From Mycolicibacterium rhodesiae JS60 (GTDB lineage: Bacteria; Actinomycetota; Actinomycetes; Mycobacteriales; Mycobacteriaceae): a stretch of 64,000 nucleotides of DNA. This document shows, in pieces, positions 53,288-61,710 of this stretch. The notes under the pieces were generated by a model. The model was not told the DNA's origin, ran no database searches, and saw only the letters and a list, made by a program, of their open reading frames with translations. The position numbers and the translations under genes are program-made. Numbering within the stretch: position 1 is the stretch's first letter; every line of letters begins with the position of its first letter. Location of the stretch: positions 1,302,001 through 1,366,000 of the forward strand of contig AGIQ01000002.1 in the NCBI GenBank assembly GCA_000230935.2, read 5' to 3'.

Positions 53288-54921
53288 CCACCTCCCCGCC
53301 GCGAGCAGACGCAAAAGACCCCGACACGCCGAGCCGTTTGGGGCTTTTGCGTCTGCTCGGCAGGCAGGTCCGCACCCTCTGGCGTGCGCTGACCTCGATG
53401 GGCACCGCGCTGGTGCTGCTGTTCCTGCTGGCGCTGGCGGCCGTGCCCGGTGCACTCCTGCCGCAGCGCAGCCTCAACGAAGCCAAGGTGGCGGAGTACC
53501 TCGCCGAGCACACCGTCGTCGGCCCGTGGCTGGACCGCCTCCAGTTCTTCGACGTGTTCTCCAGCTTCTGGTTCACCGCCATCTACGTGCTGCTGTTCAT
53601 CTCGCTGGTGGGGTGCTTGACGCCGCGGATGGTCGAGCACGCCAAAAGCCTCCGCGCAGTCCCGGTCCCGGCCCCGCGCAACCTGTCCCGGCTGCCCAAG
53701 TACGCCACCGCCGAGATCGCCGGTACACCGCAACAGGCCGCCGCCACGATCTCACAGTGCCTGAAAGGCTGGCGACGGGTCACCCGCGAAACCGACGGCG
53801 TCACCGAGATTTCCGCCGAGAAGGGCTACCTGCGGGAGTTCGGCAATATCGTCTTCCACTTCTCCCTGCTCGGCCTGCTGGTCGCGATCGCGGTCGGCAA
53901 GCTGTTCGGCTACGAGGGCAACGTCATCGTCGTCGCCAACGGCGGCCCGGGATTCTGCTCGGCGTCACCGGCCGCGTTCGACTCCTTCCGGGCCGGCAAC
54001 AGTGTCGACGGCACATCGCTGTACCCGATGTGCCTGCGGGTCAACGACTTCCAGGCCCATTATTTGCCAAGCGGGCAGGCCCTTTCGTTCGCGTCGAACA
54101 TCGAGTACCAGGCCGGGCCGGATCTGGCCGATGGCACCTGGCACCCCTACCGCCTCGAGGTCAACCACCCGTTGCGCATCGGCGGCGACCGGGTGTACCT
54201 GCAGGGTCACGGCTACGCCCCGACGTTCACCGTCACCTTCCCCGGCGGCCAACAGCGCACCCAGACGATGCAATGGCGCCCCGACGATCCACGCACGCTG
54301 CTGTCCTCGGGCGTGATCCGCGTCGACCCGCCCGGCGGCATGTACCCCGACGCCTCCGAGCGGCGCAAGCATCAGCTGGCGATCATGGGCTTGTTCGCGC
54401 CCACCGCCGAGCTCGACGGCACCCTGCTCTCGTCGAGCTTTCCGGCGGCCAACGACCCCGCCGTCGCCATCGACATCTACCGCGGCGACACCGGCCTGGA
54501 CACCGGCCGGCCCCAGTCGCTGTTCACCCTGGACCCGCGCCTGATCGAGCAGAAGCGGCTGACCAAGGTCAAGCGCACCAACCTGCGCCAGGGCGAAGAG
54601 GTCACTCTCGACGACGGCACCGTGGTGCGCTTCGACGGCGCCACCCCGTTCGTCAACCTGCAGGTCTCCCACGATCCGGGCCAGGTGTGGGTGCTGGTGT
54701 TCGCGATGTCCATGATGGGCGGGTTGCTGGTGTCATTGATTGTGCGCCGCCGTCGGGTGTGGGCCAGGATCAGTGCAGCTGACACGCCCGGTACGGTAAA
54801 CGTCGAGCTGGGCGGTCTGGCCCGCACCGACAACTCCGGGTGGGGCGGCGAGTTCGAGAAGCTCACCGAGCGGGTGTTGACGGACCTGCCAGGCACGGCG
54901 CCGTCGAAGGAGAAAGTGTGA
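53284..54921 (+). CDS. resB: cytochrome c biogenesis protein ResB (CcsB1-type)
   Basis: 545 residues from TTG 53284. Membrane helices at about 35-60 (TSMGTALVLLFLLALAAVPG), 95-115 (SFWFTAIYVLLFISLVGCLT) and 195-215 surround a large extracytoplasmic domain (about 220-480), with a last helix (VWVLVFAMSMMGGLLVSLIV). It forms the heme-handling synthetase with CcsB. The start is weakly defined: TTG overlaps the ccdA stop, and bases 53302-53359 form a long hairpin. Homologues often begin near VRTLWRALTSMG, so a later start, for example near 53365, is possible. Confidence 0.9.
   Translation: MTTSPPRADAKDPDTPSRLGLLRLLGRQVRTLWRALTSMGTALVLLFLLALAAVPGALLPQRSLNEAKVAEYLAEHTVVGPWLDRLQFFDVFSSFWFTAIYVLLFISLVGCLTPRMVEHAKSLRAVPVPAPRNLSRLPKYATAEIAGTPQQAAATISQCLKGWRRVTRETDGVTEISAEKGYLREFGNIVFHFSLLGLLVAIAVGKLFGYEGNVIVVANGGPGFCSASPAAFDSFRAGNSVDGTSLYPMCLRVNDFQAHYLPSGQALSFASNIEYQAGPDLADGTWHPYRLEVNHPLRIGGDRVYLQGHGYAPTFTVTFPGGQQRTQTMQWRPDDPRTLLSSGVIRVDPPGGMYPDASERRKHQLAIMGLFAPTAELDGTLLSSSFPAANDPAVAIDIYRGDTGLDTGRPQSLFTLDPRLIEQKRLTKVKRTNLRQGEEVTLDDGTVVRFDGATPFVNLQVSHDPGQVWVLVFAMSMMGGLLVSLIVRRRRVWARISAADTPGTVNVELGGLARTDNSGWGGEFEKLTERVLTDLPGTAPSKEKV
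53302..53359 (+). repeat. 16-bp inverted repeat at the start of resB
   Basis: CGAGCAGACGCAAAAG (53302-53317) and its exact complement CTTTTGCGTCTGCTCG (53344-53359) are separated by 26 nt; inner CCCC/GGGG bases (with one bulge) extend the stem to about 20 pairs. It lies 18 nt inside the annotated resB frame, encoding a non-conserved N-terminus, just after ccdA. A GCAGACGCAAAA-type palindrome is familiar to me as a dispersed mycobacterial motif. It could cap ccdA mRNA, modulate resB translation, or be an inserted repeat. Confidence 0.7.
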
Positions 54922-55904
54922 ATACCGAGCACATCGACATCGGCCTGGCCCGCTATTCGGACTGGGCCTTCACGTCGTCGGTCGTCATCCTGGTCGGAGC
55001 GCTGCTCTTGCTGGCCGTCGAGCTCGCCTACAGCCGCGGTCGTAAAGTCGAGGCCCGCGAGCTCGTCTCGGCCGGAGTCACCGCCGACAGTGACCGCCCC
55101 GGAGTCGTCGTCGAAAGGCCGCGCGTGTCGGCCGACGAACGCATCGGCAAGGCTGGCCTGGCACTGGTGTATGTCGGGATCGCGTCGTTGTTCGCCTGCA
55201 TCGTGCTGCGCGGGTTAGCCACCTCCCGCGTGCCGTGGGGCAACATGTACGAGTTCATCAACCTGACCAGTTTCTGCGGACTGGTGGCGGCCGCGATCGT
55301 GCTGCGCAAACCGCAGTACCGCGCGCTGTGGGTTTTCGTACTCGTTCCTGTGCTGATTCTGCTGACGGTTTCGGGTCGCTGGCTTTACACCAATGCCGCG
55401 CCGGTGATGCCTGCGTTGCAGTCGTATTGGCTGCCCATTCACGTGTCGGTCGTCAGCCTCGGTTCCGGCGTGTTTCTGGTCGCGGGTGTGGCGAGCATCC
55501 TGTTCCTGCTGAAGATGTCGCCGGCTGGCCGCGTCCCTGAAAACGGGGAGAGCGAGGGCGCCTTCTCCCGGATCGTCCAGCGGCTGCCCGACGCGCAGAC
55601 TCTCGACCGAATCGCTTACCGCACCACGATTTTCGCGTTTCCGATCTTCGGCTTCGGGGTGATCTTCGGTGCCATCTGGGCTGAGGAGGCGTGGGGCCGC
55701 TACTGGGGCTGGGACCCCAAGGAGACGGTGTCGTTCATCGCTTGGGTGGTCTACGCCGCGTATCTACATGCCCGCTCGACCGCCGGCTGGCGGGACAAGA
55801 AAGCCGCCTGGATCAACGTCGTCGGCTTCGTCGCGATGGTGTTCAACTTGTTCTTCATCAACCTCGTGACGGTTGGTCTGCACTCCTATGCCGGGGTGGG
55901 CTGA
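54918..55904 (+). CDS. ccsB: cytochrome c synthetase subunit CcsA/CcsB (system II)
   Basis: 328 residues from GTG 54918, overlapping the resB TGA. About eight membrane helices. The heme-presenting tryptophan motif is EEAWGRYWGWDPKETVSFIA, and conserved histidines lie in LPIHVSVVSLG and YLHARSTAGW. Together with ResB it attaches heme to CXXCH cytochromes c outside the membrane. In M. tuberculosis this gene is named ccsA. It closes the operon that starts at hemL. Confidence 0.94.
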   Translation: MNTEHIDIGLARYSDWAFTSSVVILVGALLLLAVELAYSRGRKVEARELVSAGVTADSDRPGVVVERPRVSADERIGKAGLALVYVGIASLFACIVLRGLATSRVPWGNMYEFINLTSFCGLVAAAIVLRKPQYRALWVFVLVPVLILLTVSGRWLYTNAAPVMPALQSYWLPIHVSVVSLGSGVFLVAGVASILFLLKMSPAGRVPENGESEGAFSRIVQRLPDAQTLDRIAYRTTIFAFPIFGFGVIFGAIWAEEAWGRYWGWDPKETVSFIAWVVYAAYLHARSTAGWRDKKAAWINVVGFVAMVFNLFFINLVTVGLHSYAGVG

Positions 55905-55979
55905 CCCGGACTGTGCGCTAGGGTCGAAGACACCACGAAAACCACTCGACCCGAAACGAACTGTCAGGGGGAAGTGCCC

Positions 55980-57179
55980 GTGTCTGATTCTCATGGCTCC
56001 CGTCGGGGCCACGAATTGACCGATGCGACAACGGTGTTCCGCACAGAGCAGCGGTTCACCGATCCTGCGGCGGCGACGCAGGAACCCGAACCGGACTGGC
56101 TGGCCTCGACGCCGCCCATCGGCATCCCGATGGATCCACTGCCGATGGGGGCTCCACTGTTCAGCCAGGCCGCTGTGCGGTTACACCCGTACGAAGCCGA
56201 GAACCCGGTGCCGTCGTATCGGCCGACCGTGCCGCCGACGCCGTACCCGGACCTGTCGACCAGTGCGCTGCTGCGGCAGGTCAAGCCGTCGCCGTCGGGC
56301 GGCTGGCGGCGGTGGCTGTATCTGGCGTCGGGCAAGCTGATCAACCTCGGTGACGGCCCGCGCGCCGCCCGCCAGCACAACCTCACTGCGCAGGTGAACC
56401 GTCCGCTGCCGGGGTGCTACAAGATCGCATTGCTGTCGCTGAAGGGCGGCGTCGGCAAGACGACGATCACGGCCACCTTGGGCGGCACGTTCGCGACGAT
56501 CCGTGGGGATCGGGTGGTGGCGGTGGACGCCAACCCCGACCGGGGCACCCTGAGCCAGAAGGTGCCGCTGGAGACCCCGGCCACCGTCCGTCACCTGCTA
56601 CGCGACGCCGACGGAATCGAGCGGTACAGCGACGTCCGCAGCTACACGTCACAGGGTCCGAGCCGGCTCGAGGTGCTGGCGTCGGAAAACGATCCGACGG
56701 TCTCTGAGGCGTTCAGCGCCGACGACTACGACCGGACCCTGGCGGTGCTGGAGCGCTATTACAGCCTGGTACTCAGCGACTGCGGACCCGGCCTCCTGCA
56801 CTCGGCGATGGCCTCGGTGCTCAAGCACGCCGACACCCTGATCGTGGTCAGTTCGGGTTCGGTGGACGGTGCCCGCAGCGCGTCGGCGACGCTGGACTGG
56901 CTGGATGCGCACGGCCACGAGGACTTGGTGCGCCGGTCGGTGTGCGTGGTCAATGCGGTGCGGCCGGGCACCGGCAAGGTCGATATGCAGAAGGTGGTCG
57001 ACCACTTCTCCCGGCGCTGCCGCGCGGTGTGCGTCGTACCGTTCGACCCGCATCTCGAGGAGGGCGCGGAGGTCGAGCTCGACCGGCTGAAGCCGAAGAC
57101 GCGAGAGGCTCTCGTGTACCTGGCCGCGGTGGTGGCCGACGGATTCCCCGCAGCTGACACCAGCGAGCGGTTCGGCTAG
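55980..57179 (+). CDS. MinD/ParA-like ATPase with disordered N-terminus (Rv0530-like)
   Basis: 399 residues from GTG 55980, which follows CAGGGGGAAG at a suitable distance; GTG 55974 is also in frame. The first ~140 residues are Pro-rich and probably disordered. The deviant Walker A motif is LSLKGGVGKTTITATLGG, then VVAVDANPDRGTLSQKVP and VLSDCGPGLLHSAM (Walker B-like). The family is close to the ESX-associated EspI-like and ParA ATPases of mycobacteria. A partner cannot be named. It is conserved after ccsB. Confidence 0.87.
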   Translation: MSDSHGSRRGHELTDATTVFRTEQRFTDPAAATQEPEPDWLASTPPIGIPMDPLPMGAPLFSQAAVRLHPYEAENPVPSYRPTVPPTPYPDLSTSALLRQVKPSPSGGWRRWLYLASGKLINLGDGPRAARQHNLTAQVNRPLPGCYKIALLSLKGGVGKTTITATLGGTFATIRGDRVVAVDANPDRGTLSQKVPLETPATVRHLLRDADGIERYSDVRSYTSQGPSRLEVLASENDPTVSEAFSADDYDRTLAVLERYYSLVLSDCGPGLLHSAMASVLKHADTLIVVSSGSVDGARSASATLDWLDAHGHEDLVRRSVCVVNAVRPGTGKVDMQKVVDHFSRRCRAVCVVPFDPHLEEGAEVELDRLKPKTREALVYLAAVVADGFPAADTSERFG

Positions 57180-57337
57180 CGCGGGTTGTTGTCTCCGTGG
57201 CTCAGTCGCCACAGGAAGTCCGGATCGTCGTCGGGGCCGACCACCCTGGTCTTCGTCCGGTTCGACTGGGCCCGAATCGCACGCCAGCCGATATAGACCG
57301 CGGCGGCGATGATCAGGACTAAGAGCAGGTACAGCAC
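57176..57337 (-). CDS. 53-residue single-helix membrane protein (Rv0530A-like)
   Basis: GTG 57337 on the minus strand has a perfect GGAGG eight bases upstream. The product starts VLYLLLVLIIAAAVYIGWRA (one membrane helix), followed by a basic stretch and ends DDDPDFLWRLSHGDNNPR. The strong ribosome-binding site, the clear anchor topology and the conserved place support it as a real gene. It overlaps the convergent ParA-like stop by 3 bases. Function is unknown. Confidence 0.82.
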   Translation of the reverse strand: MLYLLLVLIIAAAVYIGWRAIRAQSNRTKTRVVGPDDDPDFLWRLSHGDNNPR

Positions 57338-57384
57338 GTAAACCTCCTTTGTCCGAATATACGCGCGTCGGTAGGCTCGGCGCC

Positions 57385-57708
57385 GTGTCGGACAATTCGG
57401 ACAACCAGATCTCGGGATCGGCCGCTCGCGTGGCGCGCGATGTCCTCATCTATACCGCCGCGAGGATCGCTTTGGTGGTCGCCCTCACCGCAGCGATCTA
57501 CTACATCGCGCAGCTGATCGGGATCCGCGAATTCCCGCTCGTCGTGGCTCTGCTGTTCGCGATCGTGATCGCCCTGCCGCTCGGAATCTGGGTTCTCGCC
57601 CCGTTGCGCAAGCGCGCCACCGCGAGCATCGCACTGGTCGACGAACGCCGCCGCCGCGACCGCGAACAGCTGCAGGCGCGGCTGCGCGGAAAAAAGCCGT
57701 CCGATTAG
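57385..57708 (+). CDS. DUF4229 family membrane protein (Rv0531-like)
   Basis: 107 residues from GTG 57385. Two membrane helices ([19 protein letters not shown] and [19 protein letters not shown]) are followed by a basic amphipathic tail, [20 protein letters not shown]. This is the DUF4229 layout, of unknown function. It shares a 47-bp divergent promoter region with the small minus-strand gene and overlaps the menA stop by 4 nt. Confidence 0.87.
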   Translation: MSDNSDNQISGSAARVARDVLIYTAARIALVVALTAAIYYIAQLIGIREFPLVVALLFAIVIALPLGIWVLAPLRKRATASIALVDERRRRDREQLQARLRGKKPSD

Positions 57709-58574
57709 CCGAACACCAGGGCCAACGTCACCGCGACGGACCAGACCAGCATGGTCAGGCCGGTGTCGCGCAGCACCGGGATGAGCTCACGGCCGCCGAG
57801 GCCGCGACGCACCGGGCCCGCCGCGCGCACCGCCAGCGGCGCCGCGACCAACCCGACCGCGCACCACGGTGTGGCGAGCGCGAGGACCAGCGTCAGCACG
57901 CCGGCCAGCCCGAGTAGCGACTGGTAGAACACCCGGGTGCGGCCGTCGCCGAGACGGACCGCCAGGGTCAGCTTGCCCGCCACCCGATCGGTCGGGATGT
58001 CGCGCAGATTGTTGGCGACCAGCACGGCCGACGACAGCGCACCCGTCGCGACGGCCAAGGCCAGGCCGACCCAGTCCACTCGCAGCGCCTGGGTGTACTG
58101 CGTGCCCAGGACGGCGACGAGCCCGAAGAACACGAACACGGCCACCTCGCCGAAGCCGGCGTAGCCGTAGGGTCGCGAGCCGCCGGTGTAGAGCCACGCC
58201 CCGGCGATACAGACCACGCCGACCGCGATCAGCCACGGGGCACTGACGATGGCCAGCGCCAGACCGGCGAGCGCGCCGATGGCAAGGCTCACGATCGCGG
58301 CAGTCAGCACCGCGCGCGGGGTCGCCACCTTGGAGCCGACCAGGCGCAGCGGTCCCGCACGCTCGTCGTCGGTGCCGCGGATGCCGTCGGAGTAGTCGTT
58401 GGCGAAGTTGACGCCGACGATGAGCGCGACCGAAACGGCAAGGGCCAGCAGGGCCTTCCACCACACGGCACCGTGCAACCACGCCGCCGCCCCCGTGCCC
58501 GCGATCACCGGCGCCACCGCGTTGGGCAGAGTTCTGGGCCTGGCCCCCTCGACCCACTGCGCGATGCTCGCCAT
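57705..58574 (-). CDS. menA: 1,4-dihydroxy-2-naphthoate polyprenyltransferase
   Basis: MenA attaches the polyprenyl tail to dihydroxynaphthoate, giving demethylmenaquinone, in the inner membrane. 289 residues from ATG 58574. The UbiA-family Asp-rich motif is [18 protein letters not shown]; the second is [19 protein letters not shown]. About nine membrane helices are visible, with the opening [17 protein letters not shown]. Its menaquinone product feeds the respiratory chain. A palindromic repeat lies 59 bp upstream. Confidence 0.95.
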   Translation of the reverse strand: MASIAQWVEGARPRTLPNAVAPVIAGTGAAAWLHGAVWWKALLALAVSVALIVGVNFANDYSDGIRGTDDERAGPLRLVGSKVATPRAVLTAAIVSLAIGALAGLALAIVSAPWLIAVGVVCIAGAWLYTGGSRPYGYAGFGEVAVFVFFGLVAVLGTQYTQALRVDWVGLALAVATGALSSAVLVANNLRDIPTDRVAGKLTLAVRLGDGRTRVFYQSLLGLAGVLTLVLALATPWCAVGLVAAPLAVRAAGPVRRGLGGRELIPVLRDTGLTMLVWSVAVTLALVFG

Positions 58575-58632
58575 GCCCGCAATCGTCCCACGCACCTCGG
58601 GCGGGTCTCGGGCGGCTGTCGCGGGGGGTGGA

Positions 58633-58681
58633 GATTTCGGCGCGCGTTCGTTCGCCCAGCGGCGATCTGCGCGCCGAAACC
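58633..58681. repeat. extragenic palindromic repeat, copy B
   Basis: This 49-bp element matches 49074-49122 at 42 of 49 positions. Arms TTTCGGCGCGC (58635-58645) and GCGCGCCGAAA (58669-58679) are exact complements around a 23-nt loop that keeps the CGTTCGC and CAGCGGCG blocks of copy A. It sits 59 bp upstream of menA, where a terminator is not needed by menA itself. This favours a dispersed repeat over a dedicated terminator. Confidence 0.75.
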
Positions 58682-59255
58682 ATGGCGGACGGGTATTTGC
58701 TGACTACGCGGAGCGGTGGTAAGCCGGGTGTAGCTGGGGGGTCTTGTCCACACTTTTGCATTCATTAGCCAGGCGTGGTGTCTGTCCCGATCCGGGCGGC
58801 ACCGACCGCTGCTGAAAACACTTCGACGGGTGTACTCGGCTTTGCTCAGCGCATCGTTGATTCGATAGCCACGATCGGGTGACCGGCAATGTCGCAAGCA
58901 TATGACGGCATATCAGCAATATGTTGATTCAGCAAACCATCGCGATCCGCATAACGGGTGGTAATAGTCGGGTGGCGACACGTTGTCGAAAGTGTGCAGT
59001 TAATAAAATATCTCCCGATAACAAGTTTCATTCTGTTGCTGACTCGTTGCTACCCTAAAGTAATTTAGTGGGGCGACATTGTTTGCCAACAGTGCGGTTT
59101 GACTGCCCTTACCTGCATGTCTCTGAACGGTGGTGATTGCGCGGCGTCGTGCGCTCCTGACGGACCCGTAAGCACTTCGGCGAATGCCTACAATTCTCAG
59201 CTTTCACTCAGTTAGCGTTTGCCGCGTCCAAGTGATCGCCTTGACGGGAGTAAAC
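58682..59255. other. 574-bp comparatively AT-rich intergenic region
   Basis: No gene is supported here. Base composition drops sharply between about 58890 and 59090, with runs such as AGTTAATAAAATATCTCCCG near 58997-59016. A small inverted repeat CTAAA-GTAA-TTTAG lies at 59055-59068. The short ORFs present lack ribosome-binding sites or family resemblance. The region probably contains the promoter of the secreted-protein gene at 59256. It interrupts the menA-pnp adjacency of M. tuberculosis, so it may be an insertion boundary. Confidence 0.6.
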
Positions 59256-60302
59256 ATGCACATAGCTGTGCGTTCAACCGTTGCGACCGGCGTAGCGCTG
59301 GTCGGAGCCAGTGCCATCGCGTTGTCACCGATACAGCCAGTCGGCTCGTCGCTATCGAATTTCGACGGTCCGATGGTCTTCTCGGTCTCCGACGTTCAGC
59401 TCACCGCCACCTTCGACCCCGTCACCCCGTGGGTCGAGGTTTTGACGGCTGCGGTTGCGAACGTGACCACGATCGGCCAGGACTGGCTGGCCGATCCGCT
59501 ACCCGCGCTGCGTCAGATGGGTACCAACTGGTTCGGCTATGCCGAAACCACGGCGACCGCGCTTGGCGGTGCCGCCGAGGGCGCCTACACCTATTTCACG
59601 ACGACTGTGCCGGAATCGCTGACGACCGCCTTCCAGCAGATCGCGGATGGCGATCTGTCCGGAGCGGCGGGAACGATCAACAACGCCCTGGGGTCTGCGA
59701 TCTTCACGATCGGACTTCCGCTGTTTCCGGTTCTCGACATTCCCGGCAAGATGGCGGAGAACTTCACCGCCGTAGTCAAGACGGTAACCGGACTCGATAC
59801 GCTGGTGCCTCTCCTTCTGGGCGTCCTCGGACCGCTCGAGGGCGGCATTCAGTCCTTCGGTGACAGTGCGCAGGCTGTCCTCGACGCAATTCAGGAGGGC
59901 GACACCGTTGCTGCCCTGAATGCCGCTTTCGCCATCGCCCCGAACGTTTTGGGCGCGGTCCTCAACGGTTATCAGGACAACGCCTATCCCGGGCTGCTCA
60001 CGGCAGAGGCGGGCGGGCTGGTGTATTCGCTCGTGGTCACAGTTCCACGCGCGATCGCCACTGCGCTCGGCGCGACTGCTCCCACCGGTGCCGCAAAGGT
60101 CGCCAAGCCCGCCGCCAGCGCTGAGGCGGCCGAGGCGAAATCGGGCACTGCCGGATCGGCGAGGACCACGGGTCTGCGAGCGACCGGCAAGAAGGCGACC
60201 AAGGCCGATCGCGCTGCCGCTGGTGCCAAGAAGTCCACGGGTGCCAAGACGTCGACCGGTGCGAAGAGTGCTCGACCGCACCGCGGTGGTAACGCAGCCT
60301 AG
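59256..60302 (+). CDS. secreted mycobacterial protein with basic Lys/Ala-rich tail
   Basis: 348 residues from ATG 59256, with GGGAG six bases upstream. A signal peptide (MHIAVRSTVATGVALVGASA, continuing IALSP) starts the protein. The body is Ala/Leu/Thr-rich with repeated patterns such as QQIADGDLSGAAGTINNALG and DAIQEGDTVAALNAAFAIAP, similar to exported mycobacterial proteins of unknown role. From about residue 280 the tail is histone-like: KATKADRAAAGAKKSTGAKT. Such tails bind DNA or polyanionic polymers. Function is unknown. It is not part of the M. tuberculosis gene order at this place. Confidence 0.82.
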   Translation: MHIAVRSTVATGVALVGASAIALSPIQPVGSSLSNFDGPMVFSVSDVQLTATFDPVTPWVEVLTAAVANVTTIGQDWLADPLPALRQMGTNWFGYAETTATALGGAAEGAYTYFTTTVPESLTTAFQQIADGDLSGAAGTINNALGSAIFTIGLPLFPVLDIPGKMAENFTAVVKTVTGLDTLVPLLLGVLGPLEGGIQSFGDSAQAVLDAIQEGDTVAALNAAFAIAPNVLGAVLNGYQDNAYPGLLTAEAGGLVYSLVVTVPRAIATALGATAPTGAAKVAKPAASAEAAEAKSGTAGSARTTGLRATGKKATKADRAAAGAKKSTGAKTSTGAKSARPHRGGNAA

Positions 60303-60313
60303 CAGGCCACTCG

Positions 60314-60919
60314 ATGCATCACGACGATGCGGATGGCGGGTCCTCTGCCCACTGGGTGGCGGACCCGCTGCCGCGGCTTGAATGGGAACCGGACGCGGGC
60401 AACGGTTTTCGGTCCGCACACCAGAGGTACCTGAGCCTCGGGTTCGACGACCTCGAAGCGAGTGCGTGGCTGCATTTCGAGTCGGTGGCCCTGGCGCTGC
60501 AGTCCGTCGTCAACCGTGGTCTGCTGCAACAGCACAAGTTGAGTCTGGCCGACGTCCAGCTGTTGTCGCATCTGAAGAGCAGCGGCCCCAGCCAGATGGG
60601 CACCCTCGCCGACATGCTGATGGTCACCCCCAGCGCCCTGACCCAACAGACCCAACGCCTCGAGGGGCGCCGGCTGGTCCGCCGGGAGACGAGCAGTGCT
60701 GACGGACGGCGGGTGCTGGCGACGATTACCAGAGAGGGCATCAGGCTCATCACGGCCGCACTCGAAACCTATTCCCAGTTGGTGCGTGCGCACTTTCTGG
60801 ATGAGCTGAGCAGACGGCAGATGATCGCCCTCGGTGACGGGTGCCGGCGGATCAGCGTCAGATTGAAGGCGGCCGAGTTGGCGCCCGACGCGCCGGATAG
60901 CCAGCGCAATCGGGGATAG
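60314..60919 (+). CDS. MarR family transcriptional regulator
   Basis: 201 residues from ATG 60314, 11 bp after the secreted-protein gene. A 60-residue N-terminal extension precedes the winged helix-turn-helix: LSLADVQLLSHLKSSGPSQM, GTLADMLMVTPSALTQQTQR, LEGRRLVRRETSSADGRRVL. The last block is the MarR wing (Asp-Gly-Arg-Arg). Spacing suggests co-transcription with the upstream secreted protein and possibly control of it. The ligand is unknown. Confidence 0.88.
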   Translation: MHHDDADGGSSAHWVADPLPRLEWEPDAGNGFRSAHQRYLSLGFDDLEASAWLHFESVALALQSVVNRGLLQQHKLSLADVQLLSHLKSSGPSQMGTLADMLMVTPSALTQQTQRLEGRRLVRRETSSADGRRVLATITREGIRLITAALETYSQLVRAHFLDELSRRQMIALGDGCRRISVRLKAAELAPDAPDSQRNRG

Positions 60920-60933
60920 CCCACAATGGTCGA

Positions 60934-61710
60934 ATGCTCGGAGTCATCGGCGGCAGCGGCTTCTATACCTTCTTCGGCTCCGACGCGCGCAGCCTGAACC
61001 TGGACACCCCCTATGGCGAGCCGAGCGGGCCGATCACCGTCGGTCGCGTCGGCCGGCACGAGGTGGCCTTCCTGCCACGGCACGGCCTGAGCCACGAGTT
61101 CTCGCCGCACACCGTGCCCTATCGGGCCAACATGTGGGCGCTCCGCGCTATTGGTGTCCGGCGAGTTTTCGGGCCGTGCGCGGTCGGCAGTCTCACGCCG
61201 GATCTGGGTCCCGGTGCGGTCGTCGTGCCCGATCAGCTGGTCGACCGAACCCGAGGCCGCGACGACACGTATTTCGACTCCGGCGGAATCCACGTCGGCT
61301 TTGCCGACCCGTACTGCCCGGTGCTGCGCACGGCGGCCGTTGATCTGCCCGGGGTTCTCGACGGCGGCACCATGGTGGTGGTCCAGGGTCCGCGGTTCTC
61401 CACCCGAGCCGAGAGCCAGTGGTTCGCACGTGAGGGGTTCGCCCTGATCAACATGACCGGCTATCCCGAGGCGGTCTTGGCTCGTGAACTGGAAATGTGC
61501 TATGCCGCAATCGCATTGGTGACGGATCTGGATGCCGGCATCGATGTCGGCCTCGGCGTGCGCGCGGTCGATGTCTTCGCGGAGTTCGAGAAGAACATGG
61601 CGCCGTTCAAGAAGCTGGTGCACGAAGCGATCGACCAGGTGCCCTCGGACCGCGCGTGTACGCATTGCCTTGCGCACGAGGGTGTCGAGTTGCCCTTCGA
61701 CCTGCCGTGA
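60934..61710 (+). CDS. pnp: S-methyl-5'-thioadenosine phosphorylase / purine nucleoside phosphorylase
   Basis: 258 residues from ATG 60934. The MTAP/PNP-family pattern is present: MLGVIGGSGFYTFFG, FLPRHGLSHEFSPHTVPYRA, NMWALRAIGVRRVFGPCAVG, the ribose-phosphate-binding GPRFSTRAESQWFA and NMTGYPEAVLARELEMCYA. It cleaves methylthioadenosine (or a 6-oxopurine nucleoside) with phosphate for salvage. It is the Rv0535 orthologue by position and sequence. The stop overlaps the galE3 GTG. Confidence 0.92.
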   Translation: MLGVIGGSGFYTFFGSDARSLNLDTPYGEPSGPITVGRVGRHEVAFLPRHGLSHEFSPHTVPYRANMWALRAIGVRRVFGPCAVGSLTPDLGPGAVVVPDQLVDRTRGRDDTYFDSGGIHVGFADPYCPVLRTAAVDLPGVLDGGTMVVVQGPRFSTRAESQWFAREGFALINMTGYPEAVLARELEMCYAAIALVTDLDAGIDVGLGVRAVDVFAEFEKNMAPFKKLVHEAIDQVPSDRACTHCLAHEGVELPFDLP

